Of a stretch of 14,989 bases of DNA, positions 6,407 through 14,989 are shown piece by piece. The notes under the pieces are model-generated. The model made no database searches. It saw only the letters and a list, made by a program, of their open reading frames with translations, and was not told the origin of the DNA. A program made the translations under genes and the position numbers. This stretch comes from JBFELO01 sp041552055 (GTDB lineage: Bacteria > Acidobacteriota > Thermoanaerobaculia > Thermoanaerobaculales > Sulfomarinibacteraceae). Each line of letters starts with the position of its first letter. Position 1 is the first letter of the stretch. The DNA is taken from assembly GCA_041552055.1 (NCBI GenBank), contig JBFELO010000110.1, forward strand, positions 1-14,989, in the 5' to 3' direction.

Positions 6407-6520
6407 TCAGTGGTGATACATCCCTTGAGGCGCCGCGAAGTACGTGATCCGGCCGTTCATCACGGTCGCCTCGACCTCGAGATCGCCGACTGCGATGATC
6501 TTGCCCTCCTTGACCGCCAT
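6407..6520 (-). pseudogene. Possible amidohydrolase remnant, 37 codons
   Basis: The short frame begins MAVKEGKIIAVGDLEVEATV and continues MNGRITYFAAPQGMYHH before a stop. 'VKEGKIIAVG' resembles the N-terminal strand of amidohydrolases and 'VEATVMNGRITY' resembles their C-terminal strand, as if the middle had been deleted. It fills the gap between the two channel paralogues, exactly where the second lacks its signal peptide. No ribosome site precedes the ATG. The resemblance is by eye over about 35 residues, so it is tentative; chance coding is possible. Confidence 0.25.
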
Positions 6521-6539
6521 CGCCGATCGACCCGTCCCG

Positions 6540-7385
6540 CTAGCCCACCGGGATGCTGAAGGTGGCGTTGATGCGGATCGACGTGTCCACCGCCGAGCCC
6601 GGCCAGTCGTCGTAGATCAGGCTGGTCTGGTACTCGCCGTAGAAGTTCCACGTGCCCTTCTCCTTGACGAAGACCTTGCCCACGCGGACACCGATCGGCA
6701 GGAAGAACTTGTTCGAGTCCCAGTCGTACTGGGCAACCATGTCCCCGTTGCCGACATACCACCCGTTCGCGATCCTGAAGTTCACGATCGGCGCGATGCC
6801 GAGCGGGTTGGTGTCGCTGGTGCCGGCCGGCAGCGTGCTCGGGTCGATGGCGCGCCAGGACTGGGTCAGCAGCAGGCCGTAGAACCATTTCCCCTTGGAG
6901 TTGACCGCTGCGGTCGCGAAGCCATAGCCCCATTCATCCCGGGCAACCTCCTTGTCGCCCGGCAGGGTCACCAGCGGACCGATGCCGAAGCGGCCGCTGC
7001 CCCAATCCCAGCTCGACGGGATCATGAGGGCGAAGATCTCGGTGTTGCCGAACCCGGACTCGCCGCTGTTCACGTTCTCGTAGTGGCGAAGTGTCAGGCG
7101 CGGCAGGATCGTGAACCCCTTGAGCGGCACTGGTGCGACGATCCTGAGCTGCACGTAGTTGTCCAGCCCGGCCCGCCTCGTCTCACCGTTGTCGAGGATG
7201 TCGTCCTTCCAGGTCATCCACTGGTAGGCGAACTGGAACGACCACTGGGTGGCGGTCGAGTCGAGCGCCTTGGTCTCGGCGTCCTGACCACCCTCGTCGG
7301 CAGTGTCCTGCGCGACTGCCGGGACTGCCCCGCCGATCGCCAGCAGCACGCCCACGGACACCACCCGGACCCAACGCAGGATCAT
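6540..7385 (-). CDS. Outer-membrane channel, neuromedin U/porin-like
   Basis: This 281-residue protein has a clear signal peptide: MILRWVRVVSVGVLLAIGG to AVPAVA, then QDTADEGG. The mature part has alternating beta-strand segments, with paired aromatic motifs such as LPRLTLRHYE, WGYGFATAAV, GWYVGNGD and YDWDSNKFFLPIGVRVGKVF, ending near SIRINATFSIPVG. The arrangement (volume/porin-like strands, then P(I/F)G.(R/G).GKVF, then a last strand after DDWPG) is like that of bacterial 'neuromedin U' outer-membrane proteins. ATG 7385 has AGGAG 8 nt upstream; ATG 7421 with GGAAGG is also possible and would add 12 residues. Likely function: channel for small organic molecules, perhaps the sulfatase substrate (inference from order). 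Its shorter paralogue follows at 5561-6382. Confidence 0.75.
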   Translation of the reverse strand: MILRWVRVVSVGVLLAIGGAVPAVAQDTADEGGQDAETKALDSTATQWSFQFAYQWMTWKDDILDNGETRRAGLDNYVQLRIVAPVPLKGFTILPRLTLRHYENVNSGESGFGNTEIFALMIPSSWDWGSGRFGIGPLVTLPGDKEVARDEWGYGFATAAVNSKGKWFYGLLLTQSWRAIDPSTLPAGTSDTNPLGIAPIVNFRIANGWYVGNGDMVAQYDWDSNKFFLPIGVRVGKVFVKEKGTWNFYGEYQTSLIYDDWPGSAVDTSIRINATFSIPVG

Positions 7386-7503
7386 CCTGCAGGCTCCTTC
7401 TCTCACCCAGGCATGTTTCATCTGTCCCACCTTCCTTTGCTTCAGGGCTCCACGTCGACCAATCGTCCACGACGCTCCGGGATGACGTCGACGCGAAAAC
7501 AAC

Positions 7504-7803
7504 TCATTCGTCGATTCCCCGCAGCCCGCACATCCGGACTCCTTCGAGGGTGCCGAGCACCTTGATGGCGCCCATCAACGTCCGGTAGTGGTCGGATCCG
7601 AGCCAGCGTTCTGCCTCCGCGCGATCGGCGCACCTCCGCCGCCACAGGAAGCGGTTGTCCTCTCCCACATCCTCGAAGACTTCACAGAACTCCCGATCGC
7701 GTGCGCGCAGCCCCTCGAGGGTCTGAATCAGCTCGCGTCGGTGAAAGCCCGTGGTGCGCAGCACCACCTCCACGTTGAACTGGGACCACTGTGTCGTCGG
7801 CAC
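7504..7803 (-). CDS. Antibiotic-biosynthesis-monooxygenase-fold protein (ABM, YgiN-like)
   Basis: The 99-residue protein fits the single ABM domain. It has an N-terminal strand VEVVLRT, a helix RRELIQTLEGLRA, a strand CEVFEDVGEDNRFLWRRRC, a helix DRAEAERWLGSDHYRTLMGAI and a final strand EGVRMCGLRG. 'EDVGEDNRFL' and 'W..SDHYR.L' are the recognisable family signature. Members are small dimeric ferredoxin-like proteins that include quinol and heme-degrading monooxygenases, but many are uncharacterised. The typical C-terminal beta-barrel strand is present. GTG is the start (7803), with only a weak AGGG ribosome site. It heads the minus-strand run of channels and sulfatase, with a 118-nt gap to the channel gene, so co-transcription is possible but unproven. 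Confidence 0.6.
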   Translation of the reverse strand: MPTTQWSQFNVEVVLRTTGFHRRELIQTLEGLRARDREFCEVFEDVGEDNRFLWRRRCADRAEAERWLGSDHYRTLMGAIKVLGTLEGVRMCGLRGIDE

Positions 7804-7941
7804 GGGCCCTCAGAGAGCACGAGCCGTGCCAGATGACATCGTCTCTCGGTTTCTTTTTCCTAAATCACTGCAGAAATTTGACTTGGACTGAGCCTATGCC
7901 GCGAGAACATCTGCCACTGGGGAGTCACCGCCCGTAAAGTA

Positions 7942-7966
7942 ACGAAATATCGTGACGATATTCCGT
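7942..7966. promoter_or_regulatory. 11-bp inverted repeat, candidate protein-binding site
   Basis: ACGAAATATCG (7942-7952), a TGA spacer, and CGATATTCCGT (7956-7966) match at 10 of 11 positions. It lies 31 nt past the stop codon of the second PIN toxin and about 140 nt upstream of the ABM gene. The 14-mer ACGAAATATCGTGA at 7942-7955 occurs again inverted at 10982-10995. Confidence 0.5.
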
Positions 7967-7997
7967 GCTCGTGTCGATGCGAACGCGCGCCGCCCGG

Positions 7998-8459
7998 CTA
8001 CGACTCTTCGTCGAGATCTGGCAGCGGAACGACGACGTCGGGCACGACCGAGAACGGATCGATGACCTTGACCCCATCAAAGTCCCGCTCACTTTGAAGG
8101 TCGTCGGAGAGCAGATACGCAGCACCGGAGGCAAAGGCGGCTGCGACTATCAGGGAGTCCCACCAGGCGAGCGACCAGCGATCTTCGAGGTGAAATGCCC
8201 TGTTCAGGACGCCCTCGTCCAGCATGACGGGATCCCAGGCCTGAAGGGCTCGCACGATCTGCATGGCCTCGGCCTTCGGCATGCCCAATTTGCGGGTCAA
8301 AGTCGCATAGCTCTCATGGAGAACCTGCGTGCTCACCCTGCCGGCCCGAGCGGCCCACAAGCGGTCGAGCCACTGCTGAGCAACGCTCTGCTTGTCCGGC
8401 TCGGAGCTGTCGAAGCGGTACACCACGACGTTGGTGTCAACGAAGACCCGCACGGTCAT
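7998..8459 (-). CDS. PIN-domain ribonuclease toxin (VapC-like), second copy
   Basis: The 153-residue protein, from ATG 8459, has the PIN acidic residues: D8 in VRVFVDTNVVVYRFD, E49 in STQVLHESYATL, D101 in LAWWDSLIVAAAFASG and D119/D120 in LLSDDLQ. The AAGGAG ribosome site lies 4 nt upstream. The frame is open to 8489, but the extra 10 residues are not needed. The start overlaps the antitoxin's 3' end by 23 nt, so the pair is co-translated. Family role: magnesium-dependent RNase that arrests growth. It belongs to a different PIN subgroup from the first toxin: it has 'WWDSLIVAAA' where the first has 'LPDFFIGAHA'. The C-terminal tail is acidic (DLDEES). Confidence 0.82.
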   Translation of the reverse strand: MTVRVFVDTNVVVYRFDSSEPDKQSVAQQWLDRLWAARAGRVSTQVLHESYATLTRKLGMPKAEAMQIVRALQAWDPVMLDEGVLNRAFHLEDRWSLAWWDSLIVAAAFASGAAYLLSDDLQSERDFDGVKVIDPFSVVPDVVVPLPDLDEES

Positions 8460-8679
8460 GCAGCTCCTTCCGGGACGGCAGGCGCTCACCGGGCTGTCTC
8501 AGCGGGCGCGGCTCGACCGCCCCAAACTGTTCTCGGGCCAGCTCGTAGCGGCGCTCCGACTCCATCCTCTCGCGCAGGATCTCACCGACCATGCGGGACA
8601 CGCTCGTGTTCCTCTCGGCTGCCGCCACCCGAGCCCAACGTGCGACCTCTTCGTCCATGGTGATCGTGACGTTCTTCAT
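8437..8679 (-). CDS. Antitoxin, ribbon-helix-helix (CopG/VapB) type
   Basis: The 80-residue protein starts at ATG 8679: MKNVTITMDEEVARWARVAA followed by ERNTSVSRMVGEILRERM. This is a ribbon-helix-helix DNA-binding domain: a short beta ribbon (VTITMDEE), helix 1 (ARWARVAAAER), the N-T-S-V-S turn, and helix 2 (RMVGEILRERM). The C-terminal half (YELAREQFGAVEPRPLRQPGE) is the presumed toxin-binding tail. The frame runs upstream to 8781, but that part overlaps the sigma-54 gene's 3' end and the promoter. A promoter whose predicted start coincides with 8679 supports this start codon. Expected role: bind the PIN toxin and repress its own operon. Confidence 0.8.
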   Translation of the reverse strand: MKNVTITMDEEVARWARVAAAERNTSVSRMVGEILRERMESERRYELAREQFGAVEPRPLRQPGERLPSRKELHDRAGLR

Positions 8680-8685
8680 GACACG

Positions 8686-8714
8686 AGAATAGTGCTCCAC
8701 GAAATTCGTGTCAA
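8686..8714 (-). promoter_or_regulatory. Sigma-70 promoter of the second toxin-antitoxin operon
   Basis: On the minus strand TTGACA (8714-8709), a 17-nt spacer and TATTCT (8691-8686) form a strong promoter. The -10 box ends exactly 6 nt before the ATG at 8679, so transcription should start at the start codon. The only purine-rich ribosome-like motif (GGAG) lies inside the promoter spacer, so the mRNA is predicted to be leaderless. Confidence 0.72.
8698..8710. promoter_or_regulatory. Palindrome in the promoter spacer, candidate antitoxin operator
   Basis: CACGAA (8698-8703), central A, TTCGTG (8705-8710) form a perfect inverted repeat touching the -35 box. A second, wider pair, GACACGA (8680-8686) and TCGTGTC (8706-8712), links the start codon region to the -35 box. 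Ribbon-helix-helix antitoxins bind such short inverted sites. Confidence 0.55.
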
Positions 8715-8758
8715 GCATCTTGCCCGTTCTCGCGCTCGCCGTGCACCTGTTGACTCCC

Positions 8759-10933
<2,175 letters not shown>

Positions 10934-10980
10934 CGCGAGAACAACTCCCTGCCGATCGAGTAACCCTGATTCTAGATCTT

Positions 10981-10998
10981 CTCACGATATTTCGTGAG
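10981..10998. promoter_or_regulatory. Perfect 7-bp palindrome between the divergent sigma-54 activator and AsmA genes
   Basis: CTCACGA (10981-10987), TATT, TCGTGAG (10992-10998) form a perfect inverted repeat. It lies 48 nt upstream of the activator's ATG; on that strand TAGAAT, a possible -10 box, follows it. It shares an exact 14-mer in inverted orientation with 7942-7955. A regulator-binding site for the activator gene is likely (inference). Confidence 0.5.
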
Positions 10999-11159
10999 CA
11001 GGTCTTCTCCTTTCAACAGATCCTCGGCGTTCGACGCTCCTACCGCGTGTCGACCGCCGGCCTTCGTCACCGATCCACCGAGACAGATCCGATACTCCAA
11101 AAGGTCATCGAACGACGGAGTGCTATCCTTGCCGTCTCCTGTAACGGTAGGCAGACAGC

Positions 11160-14100
11160 GTGCGACGCAAGATCCTCATCGCCTTCACCGTCGTGATCGG
11201 AATCGTCGTGTTGACGGTGAGCGTAGTCGTGCTGTACCTCTTCCTGGGCGATCTCGGCAGACACCGGGGAACGGTCGAACGGCTGCTATCAAACGCCCTC
11301 GGCCGCGAGTTCAGGATAGCCGGTGATTTCCATCCCGAAATCGGCTTCACGTCCCACCTCGAAGCGAGCAGTATCACCCTCGCCAACCCCGCGTGGAGCG
11401 CCGAGCCGTACATGGTGTCGGTGGACCGACTGGCGGGCGACATCGAGCTGCTGCCGCTGCTCCGCGGGTCGTATCGGATCGACAATCTCGAGATCGAGGG
11501 GGCGCGGGTGCTCCTCGAATCGGACGGCAGCGGTCGCGCGAATTGGCAGTTCGACACCGGGAAACCGGCCGACACGGAGGGCGGCGGGGCACTCGATTTC
11601 GTCATCGCCCAGGCCGGTCTCCAGGACGGGGGACTGATCGTAAAGGTCCCCTCGCTCGGACGGCCACTCGAGCTGACGGTCACCAGCCTGGAATTCGAGA
11701 CCGGGGACGCCCAGATACTCGACCTGTCGATCGCGGGCGCTCTCAACGAAGCTGACCTCGGCCTGTCCGGTCGGCTGGGGACCCTCGCCGAGCTGCTGGT
11801 GGCCGGTGAGATCGAGCACGACCTGGAGGGCAACCTCGGCGACGTCGAGTTCGCCTCGCGCGGCACCATCGGCGACCTTGCCGCCTTTGCCGACGCCGAT
11901 CTCGAGATCTCGATCGACGGTCCCAGCATGTCCGAGATCACCGAGCTCATCGGTCTGGACTCGCTCGGGGAGGGCCCTTTCCGGATCGCTGCCTCGGCCG
12001 AACCCGCAGGCGACGAGTTCGCGGTCACTCTGGACGGTACACTCGGACGGGTCTCGATCTGGGCATCGGGAGTCACCGATGCGCTGTTCGATCCAGGGAT
12101 CCTGGATCTCGAGGTCCGGGCGACAGGTCCAGACTTCGCCGCCGTCGTCGCGCTGGCCGGTGTCGCGGGCGCTGCGCCTACACCGTTCGCGCTGTCGGGT
12201 CACGTTCGCTGGGAGGGTTTCCCGATCGCTCTGGACGACGTCACGGCAACCGTCGGCGGCAACCGGATCGCTCTCGACGGCACGCTCGGTGCCCCGCCCA
12301 CCCTGATGGGAACCGACCTCCGCCTCGACGCCGAGGGACGGGATGTCTCTACCGTCTCCGTCCTCGCAGGCTTCGGGCTGCCGGCCGAAAGCTTCCACCT
12401 CCGTGGTCGGCTGGTGCGGGTGGATCACGGAATCGGCATCGAAGACGTGGAGGCCGCCGTCGGCCCGTCAATCGTCCGGGTCAACGGCATCCTGGGTGAC
12501 CCGCCCGCCTACGCCGGCACCGACCTCGAGATCGATGCGAGAGGGCCTGATCTGTCCGCGTTTTCCGCCCTGGCTCGCATCGAACTGCCCGCTTTGCCGT
12601 TCGAGTTCGCCGGACGACTCAGGCCCGAGGGTGACTCCATCAGCCTGGAGAACGTCGCCGCACGCCTCGGAGCCAACTCTGGCCGCATCGAGGGCTCGGT
12701 GGCGACCGTCGCCGGTCTTATTGGCAGCGACGTGCGCCTCTCGATGGAGGGGCCTGATCTGTCCTGGCTCGAGGGGCCCACCGGGTTCACCGACCTGCCC
12801 GGAAAGCCGTATCGCGTCGAGGGCGGTCTCGTGGTCGAGGAGACGGGTTACCGCCTCGACGGCGTCAACGCCCGCATCGGCGAGGTCACCGCCACCGTGG
12901 ACGGTCGCATCGGCCGCCCGCCGGCCCTCGCCGGCACGAATCTCCGCGTCGTCGCAGCGGGACCTGATTTCTCGATTCCCGCATCGTTGGCGGGCGCGCC
13001 GGGCGTGCCGCCGGAGCCGTTCAGGATCGAGGGCGGCCTGCGGATGGCGAACGGCACCTTCGAGCTCGACGAAATCCGGGCGCGGGTCGGCGAGGCGTCG
13101 GCCACGGTGACCGGACGGATTTCGCCGGCCTCAGACCTCGTTGGCACGGCGCTCAACGTCGACGCTCGAGGACCCGACGCGGCCACATTCGGCCCGTTGT
13201 TGCGGCAGCGCTCGCTCCCGTCCGCGCCGTTTTCACTGTCCGGCTCGGTCGAGATCGGCACCGCCGGTTACCTTCTCGACTCGGTTGTCCTCGAACTCGC
13301 GAGCAATCGCGCCGTGATCGACGGCATCGTGGTCCCATCCGAGACGTTTTCGGGGACGGATCTGCAGCTCGAATTCACGGCACCGGATCTCGGATATCTC
13401 GGGCACCTTCTCGCTCAGACGGGCCTCGTGGAGTTGCCCGAGCTTCCGCGAGAGCCGTTCGGTATCACCGCCGAAGTGGCGATCGACGACGACGGGTATT
13501 CGCTGAGGAGCGTGGAAGGCACCCTCGGCACCGCCACCGCACGCCTGGATGGGCGCCTGGGGATTCCCCCGGAGTTTCGTGGTACCGATCTCACGGTTCA
13601 CGGCGACGGTCCCAACGCGTCGCTGTTCACCGCGGTTACCGGTGTCAGCGTGCCGGTGGCACCGTTTCGAGTCAACGGCCGCATCGAGCGCCTTGCCGAG
13701 GGGTTCCGGTTCCACGATCTGTGGGTCCAGCTCGGCGACTACAACCTGGAGGCAGACGGTCGCCTTGGAGAGCTGCCGAAGCTCATCGGCACCGATTTCG
13801 ACATGCGCGCCGAGGGACCCAGCCTGGTGCTCGTCTCTCAGCTCACCGGTGTCGCCGATTTACCCGACCAGCCCTTCGAAATCGCCGGTTCGTTCGAAGG
13901 AGATCCCAGACGCTTCAAGACAGACCAGTTCATGGCGAGACTTGGTGCGAGCGATGTCGGTGGTTCCTTCCGCGTCGATCTCGAGGCAAAGCCGAAGCTG
14001 CAGGCCGAGCTCGTCTCGGAGGTCCTGAATGTCCGGCGTTACTTCGAGGAACGCGCCGCGAGAAAGGCCGAGACGGACGCAGCGAGTGCGGCAGCGGGAA

Positions 14101-14989
14101 CACCAACTCGCCCCCGTGGTGCACTCGTCATCTCCGATACGCCGTTCAAGCTGGGACTCCTCAACAGGGTTGACGCCGACGTCAACTGGAGGGTCGGTGA
14201 CTTCGTTCTTCCCATCGAACGTTTCAGCGACATCGAAATCGACATCGTCCTTGCCGACGGCCGGCTCGAGGTCGGGCCGCTGTCTGTTACCGGCTCGGGT
14301 GGTGGAACACTCGATGCGGATCTGGTACTCGAGCCTTCGGGCAGTGCCTACACGCTCCAGTCCAGGCTGATCGTCGACGACGTCAGAATGAGGGTGTCGA
14401 GGGACGACCAACTTCGAGACCAGCGGCCGACGTTCGACATCAACGTCGAGTACGGCGGGACCGGAAGCTCGCCGCACGAGATTGCCAGCACGGCCAACGG
14501 TCGCATGCAGCTCGTCGCCTCCGAAGGCGTGATGGACAGGTCGATCATGCACCTGGTGGCGGCTGACGTCCTGACCACTCTGCTCGAGGCGCTCAACCCG
14601 TTCAGCAAGGAGAAACCCCCGACCCGTCTCGAGTGCGCCGTCGTGGTCATCGAGGTCGAAGACGGCGTCGCCGTGATGGAACCGATGGCCGTGCAAACCG
14701 ACGTGATGACCGTGCTCGGTGGCGGCACGATCGATTTTTCGACCGAGGAACTCGCTCTGAACTGGGTGACCAAGCCCCGCAAAGGCATCGGCGTCAGCGC
14801 GAGTCTGATCACCAACCCGTACATCAAGCTCGGCGGTACGCTCGGCGATCCACAGATCGAGATGAAACCGCTCGAGGCGATGACCTCGACCGGCATCGCG
14901 GTGGCCACCGGGGGGATCTCGATCCTCGCCAAGGGGCTGTTCGACCGAATCACAGCCGAACAGAAAGTCTGCGAGCAGGCCCTGAAGAA
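11160..14989 (+). CDS. Giant AsmA-family envelope protein, 3' end cut by the window
   Basis: The frame is open from GTG 11160 to the right edge, 1276 codons, without a stop. An N-terminal membrane anchor follows the start: RRKILIAFTVVIGIVVLTVS and VVVLYLFLG. Then comes the classic AsmA start: VERLLSNALGREFRIAG, LANPAWSAEPYMVSVDRLAG and IDNLEIEGARVLLE. Residues about 245-945 hold ten repeats with the pattern G-T-D-L-x-(L/I/V)-x-x-x-G-P-(D/N/S). A charged linker (about 960-990) leads to the C-terminal AsmA region (GTLGDPQIEMKP near 1250), which probably ends shortly beyond the edge. AsmA-like proteins are thought to form a hydrophobic groove across the periplasm for lipid transfer to the outer membrane. 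Only a weak GGTAGG precedes the start. Confidence 0.85.
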   Translation, partial: MRRKILIAFTVVIGIVVLTVSVVVLYLFLGDLGRHRGTVERLLSNALGREFRIAGDFHPEIGFTSHLEASSITLANPAWSAEPYMVSVDRLAGDIELLPLLRGSYRIDNLEIEGARVLLESDGSGRANWQFDTGKPADTEGGGALDFVIAQAGLQDGGLIVKVPSLGRPLELTVTSLEFETGDAQILDLSIAGALNEADLGLSGRLGTLAELLVAGEIEHDLEGNLGDVEFASRGTIGDLAAFADADLEISIDGPSMSEITELIGLDSLGEGPFRIAASAEPAGDEFAVTLDGTLGRVSIWASGVTDALFDPGILDLEVRATGPDFAAVVALAGVAGAAPTPFALSGHVRWEGFPIALDDVTATVGGNRIALDGTLGAPPTLMGTDLRLDAEGRDVSTVSVLAGFGLPAESFHLRGRLVRVDHGIGIEDVEAAVGPSIVRVNGILGDPPAYAGTDLEIDARGPDLSAFSALARIELPALPFEFAGRLRPEGDSISLENVAARLGANSGRIEGSVATVAGLIGSDVRLSMEGPDLSWLEGPTGFTDLPGKPYRVEGGLVVEETGYRLDGVNARIGEVTATVDGRIGRPPALAGTNLRVVAAGPDFSIPASLAGAPGVPPEPFRIEGGLRMANGTFELDEIRARVGEASATVTGRISPASDLVGTALNVDARGPDAATFGPLLRQRSLPSAPFSLSGSVEIGTAGYLLDSVVLELASNRAVIDGIVVPSETFSGTDLQLEFTAPDLGYLGHLLAQTGLVELPELPREPFGITAEVAIDDDGYSLRSVEGTLGTATARLDGRLGIPPEFRGTDLTVHGDGPNASLFTAVTGVSVPVAPFRVNGRIERLAEGFRFHDLWVQLGDYNLEADGRLGELPKLIGTDFDMRAEGPSLVLVSQLTGVADLPDQPFEIAGSFEGDPRRFKTDQFMARLGASDVGGSFRVDLEAKPKLQAELVSEVLNVRRYFEERAARKAETDAASAAAGTPTRPRGALVISDTPFKLGLLNRVDADVNWRVGDFVLPIERFSDIEIDIVLADGRLEVGPLSVTGSGGGTLDADLVLEPSGSAYTLQSRLIVDDVRMRVSRDDQLRDQRPTFDINVEYGGTGSSPHEIASTANGRMQLVASEGVMDRSIMHLVAADVLTTLLEALNPFSKEKPPTRLECAVVVIEVEDGVAVMEPMAVQTDVMTVLGGGTIDFSTEELALNWVTKPRKGIGVSASLITNPYIKLGGTLGDPQIEMKPLEAMTSTGIAVATGGISILAKGLFDRITAEQKVCEQALK

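Noticed and set aside
6444..7565. Plus-strand open frame of 373 codons opposite the channel gene
   Set aside because: No domain, no ribosome site, and it covers a well-supported signal-peptide-bearing gene on the other strand.
7942..7966. Inverted repeat as an intrinsic terminator of the second toxin operon
   Set aside because: The stem is AT-rich and no T-tract follows on the minus strand; a protein-binding site fits better.
11121..11129. Promoter TGCTATCCT for the AsmA gene
   Set aside because: The extended -10 is plausible, but no -35 match is found at the right spacing, so it is not listed as a feature.
11289..12428. Minus-strand open frames (379 and 317 codons) opposite the AsmA gene
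   Set aside because: The plus-strand frame from 11160 has AsmA motifs and in-frame repeats; the antisense frames show no recognisable domain.

Overview
The window is GC-rich, densely coded DNA from a Gram-negative (diderm) bacterium. It encodes several outer-membrane beta-barrel proteins ending in aromatic residues, an AsmA-type envelope protein, a periplasmic sulfatase and a sigma-54 activator. Short 7-8 nt tandem repeats lie in the spacers. Gene style and spacer repeats would suit an environmental lineage such as Acidobacteriota, but that is inference: there is no rRNA, tRNA or ribosomal protein here to anchor the taxonomy.

Layout. (1) 32-1878, minus strand: two envelope genes, an outer-membrane barrel (GTG start at 889) and a barrel of the 'phenol MetA degradation' transporter type. 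(2) 2126-2752, minus: a divergent TMEM175/DUF1211-like membrane protein. (3) 2936-3585, plus: a toxin-antitoxin pair (AbrB/MazE-type antitoxin, PIN-domain toxin) overlapping by 4 nt. (4) 3844-7803, minus: a run of four genes in transcription order: an antibiotic-biosynthesis-monooxygenase-fold protein, two paralogous outer-membrane channels, and a secreted sulfatase. It reads as a small uptake and desulfation unit. The second channel has no signal peptide, and a short amidohydrolase-like fragment sits in front of it. (5) 7998-8679, minus: a second toxin-antitoxin pair (ribbon-helix-helix antitoxin, PIN toxin). (6) 8759-10933, minus: a membrane-anchored sigma-54 activator (7 TM, PAS, coiled coil, AAA+, Fis-type HTH). 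(7) 11160 to the right edge, plus: a very long AsmA-family protein, cut by the window end, with ten regular 69-76-residue repeats.

The strongest observations are: both antitoxin genes have a near-consensus sigma-70 promoter whose -10 box ends exactly 6 nt before the ATG, predicting leaderless mRNAs, and a palindrome overlies each promoter; the AsmA protein has a hidden ten-fold in-frame repeat, consistent with a repeating beta-groove lipid-transfer structure; similar ACGAAAT..CGTG palindromes lie at both ends of the second toxin-antitoxin operon and upstream of the sigma-54 activator; and several kinds of 7-8 nt tandem repeats occupy the intergenic spacers. No CRISPR array, tRNA, rRNA or insertion sequence was seen, and no spacer without a gene exceeds 300 nt.
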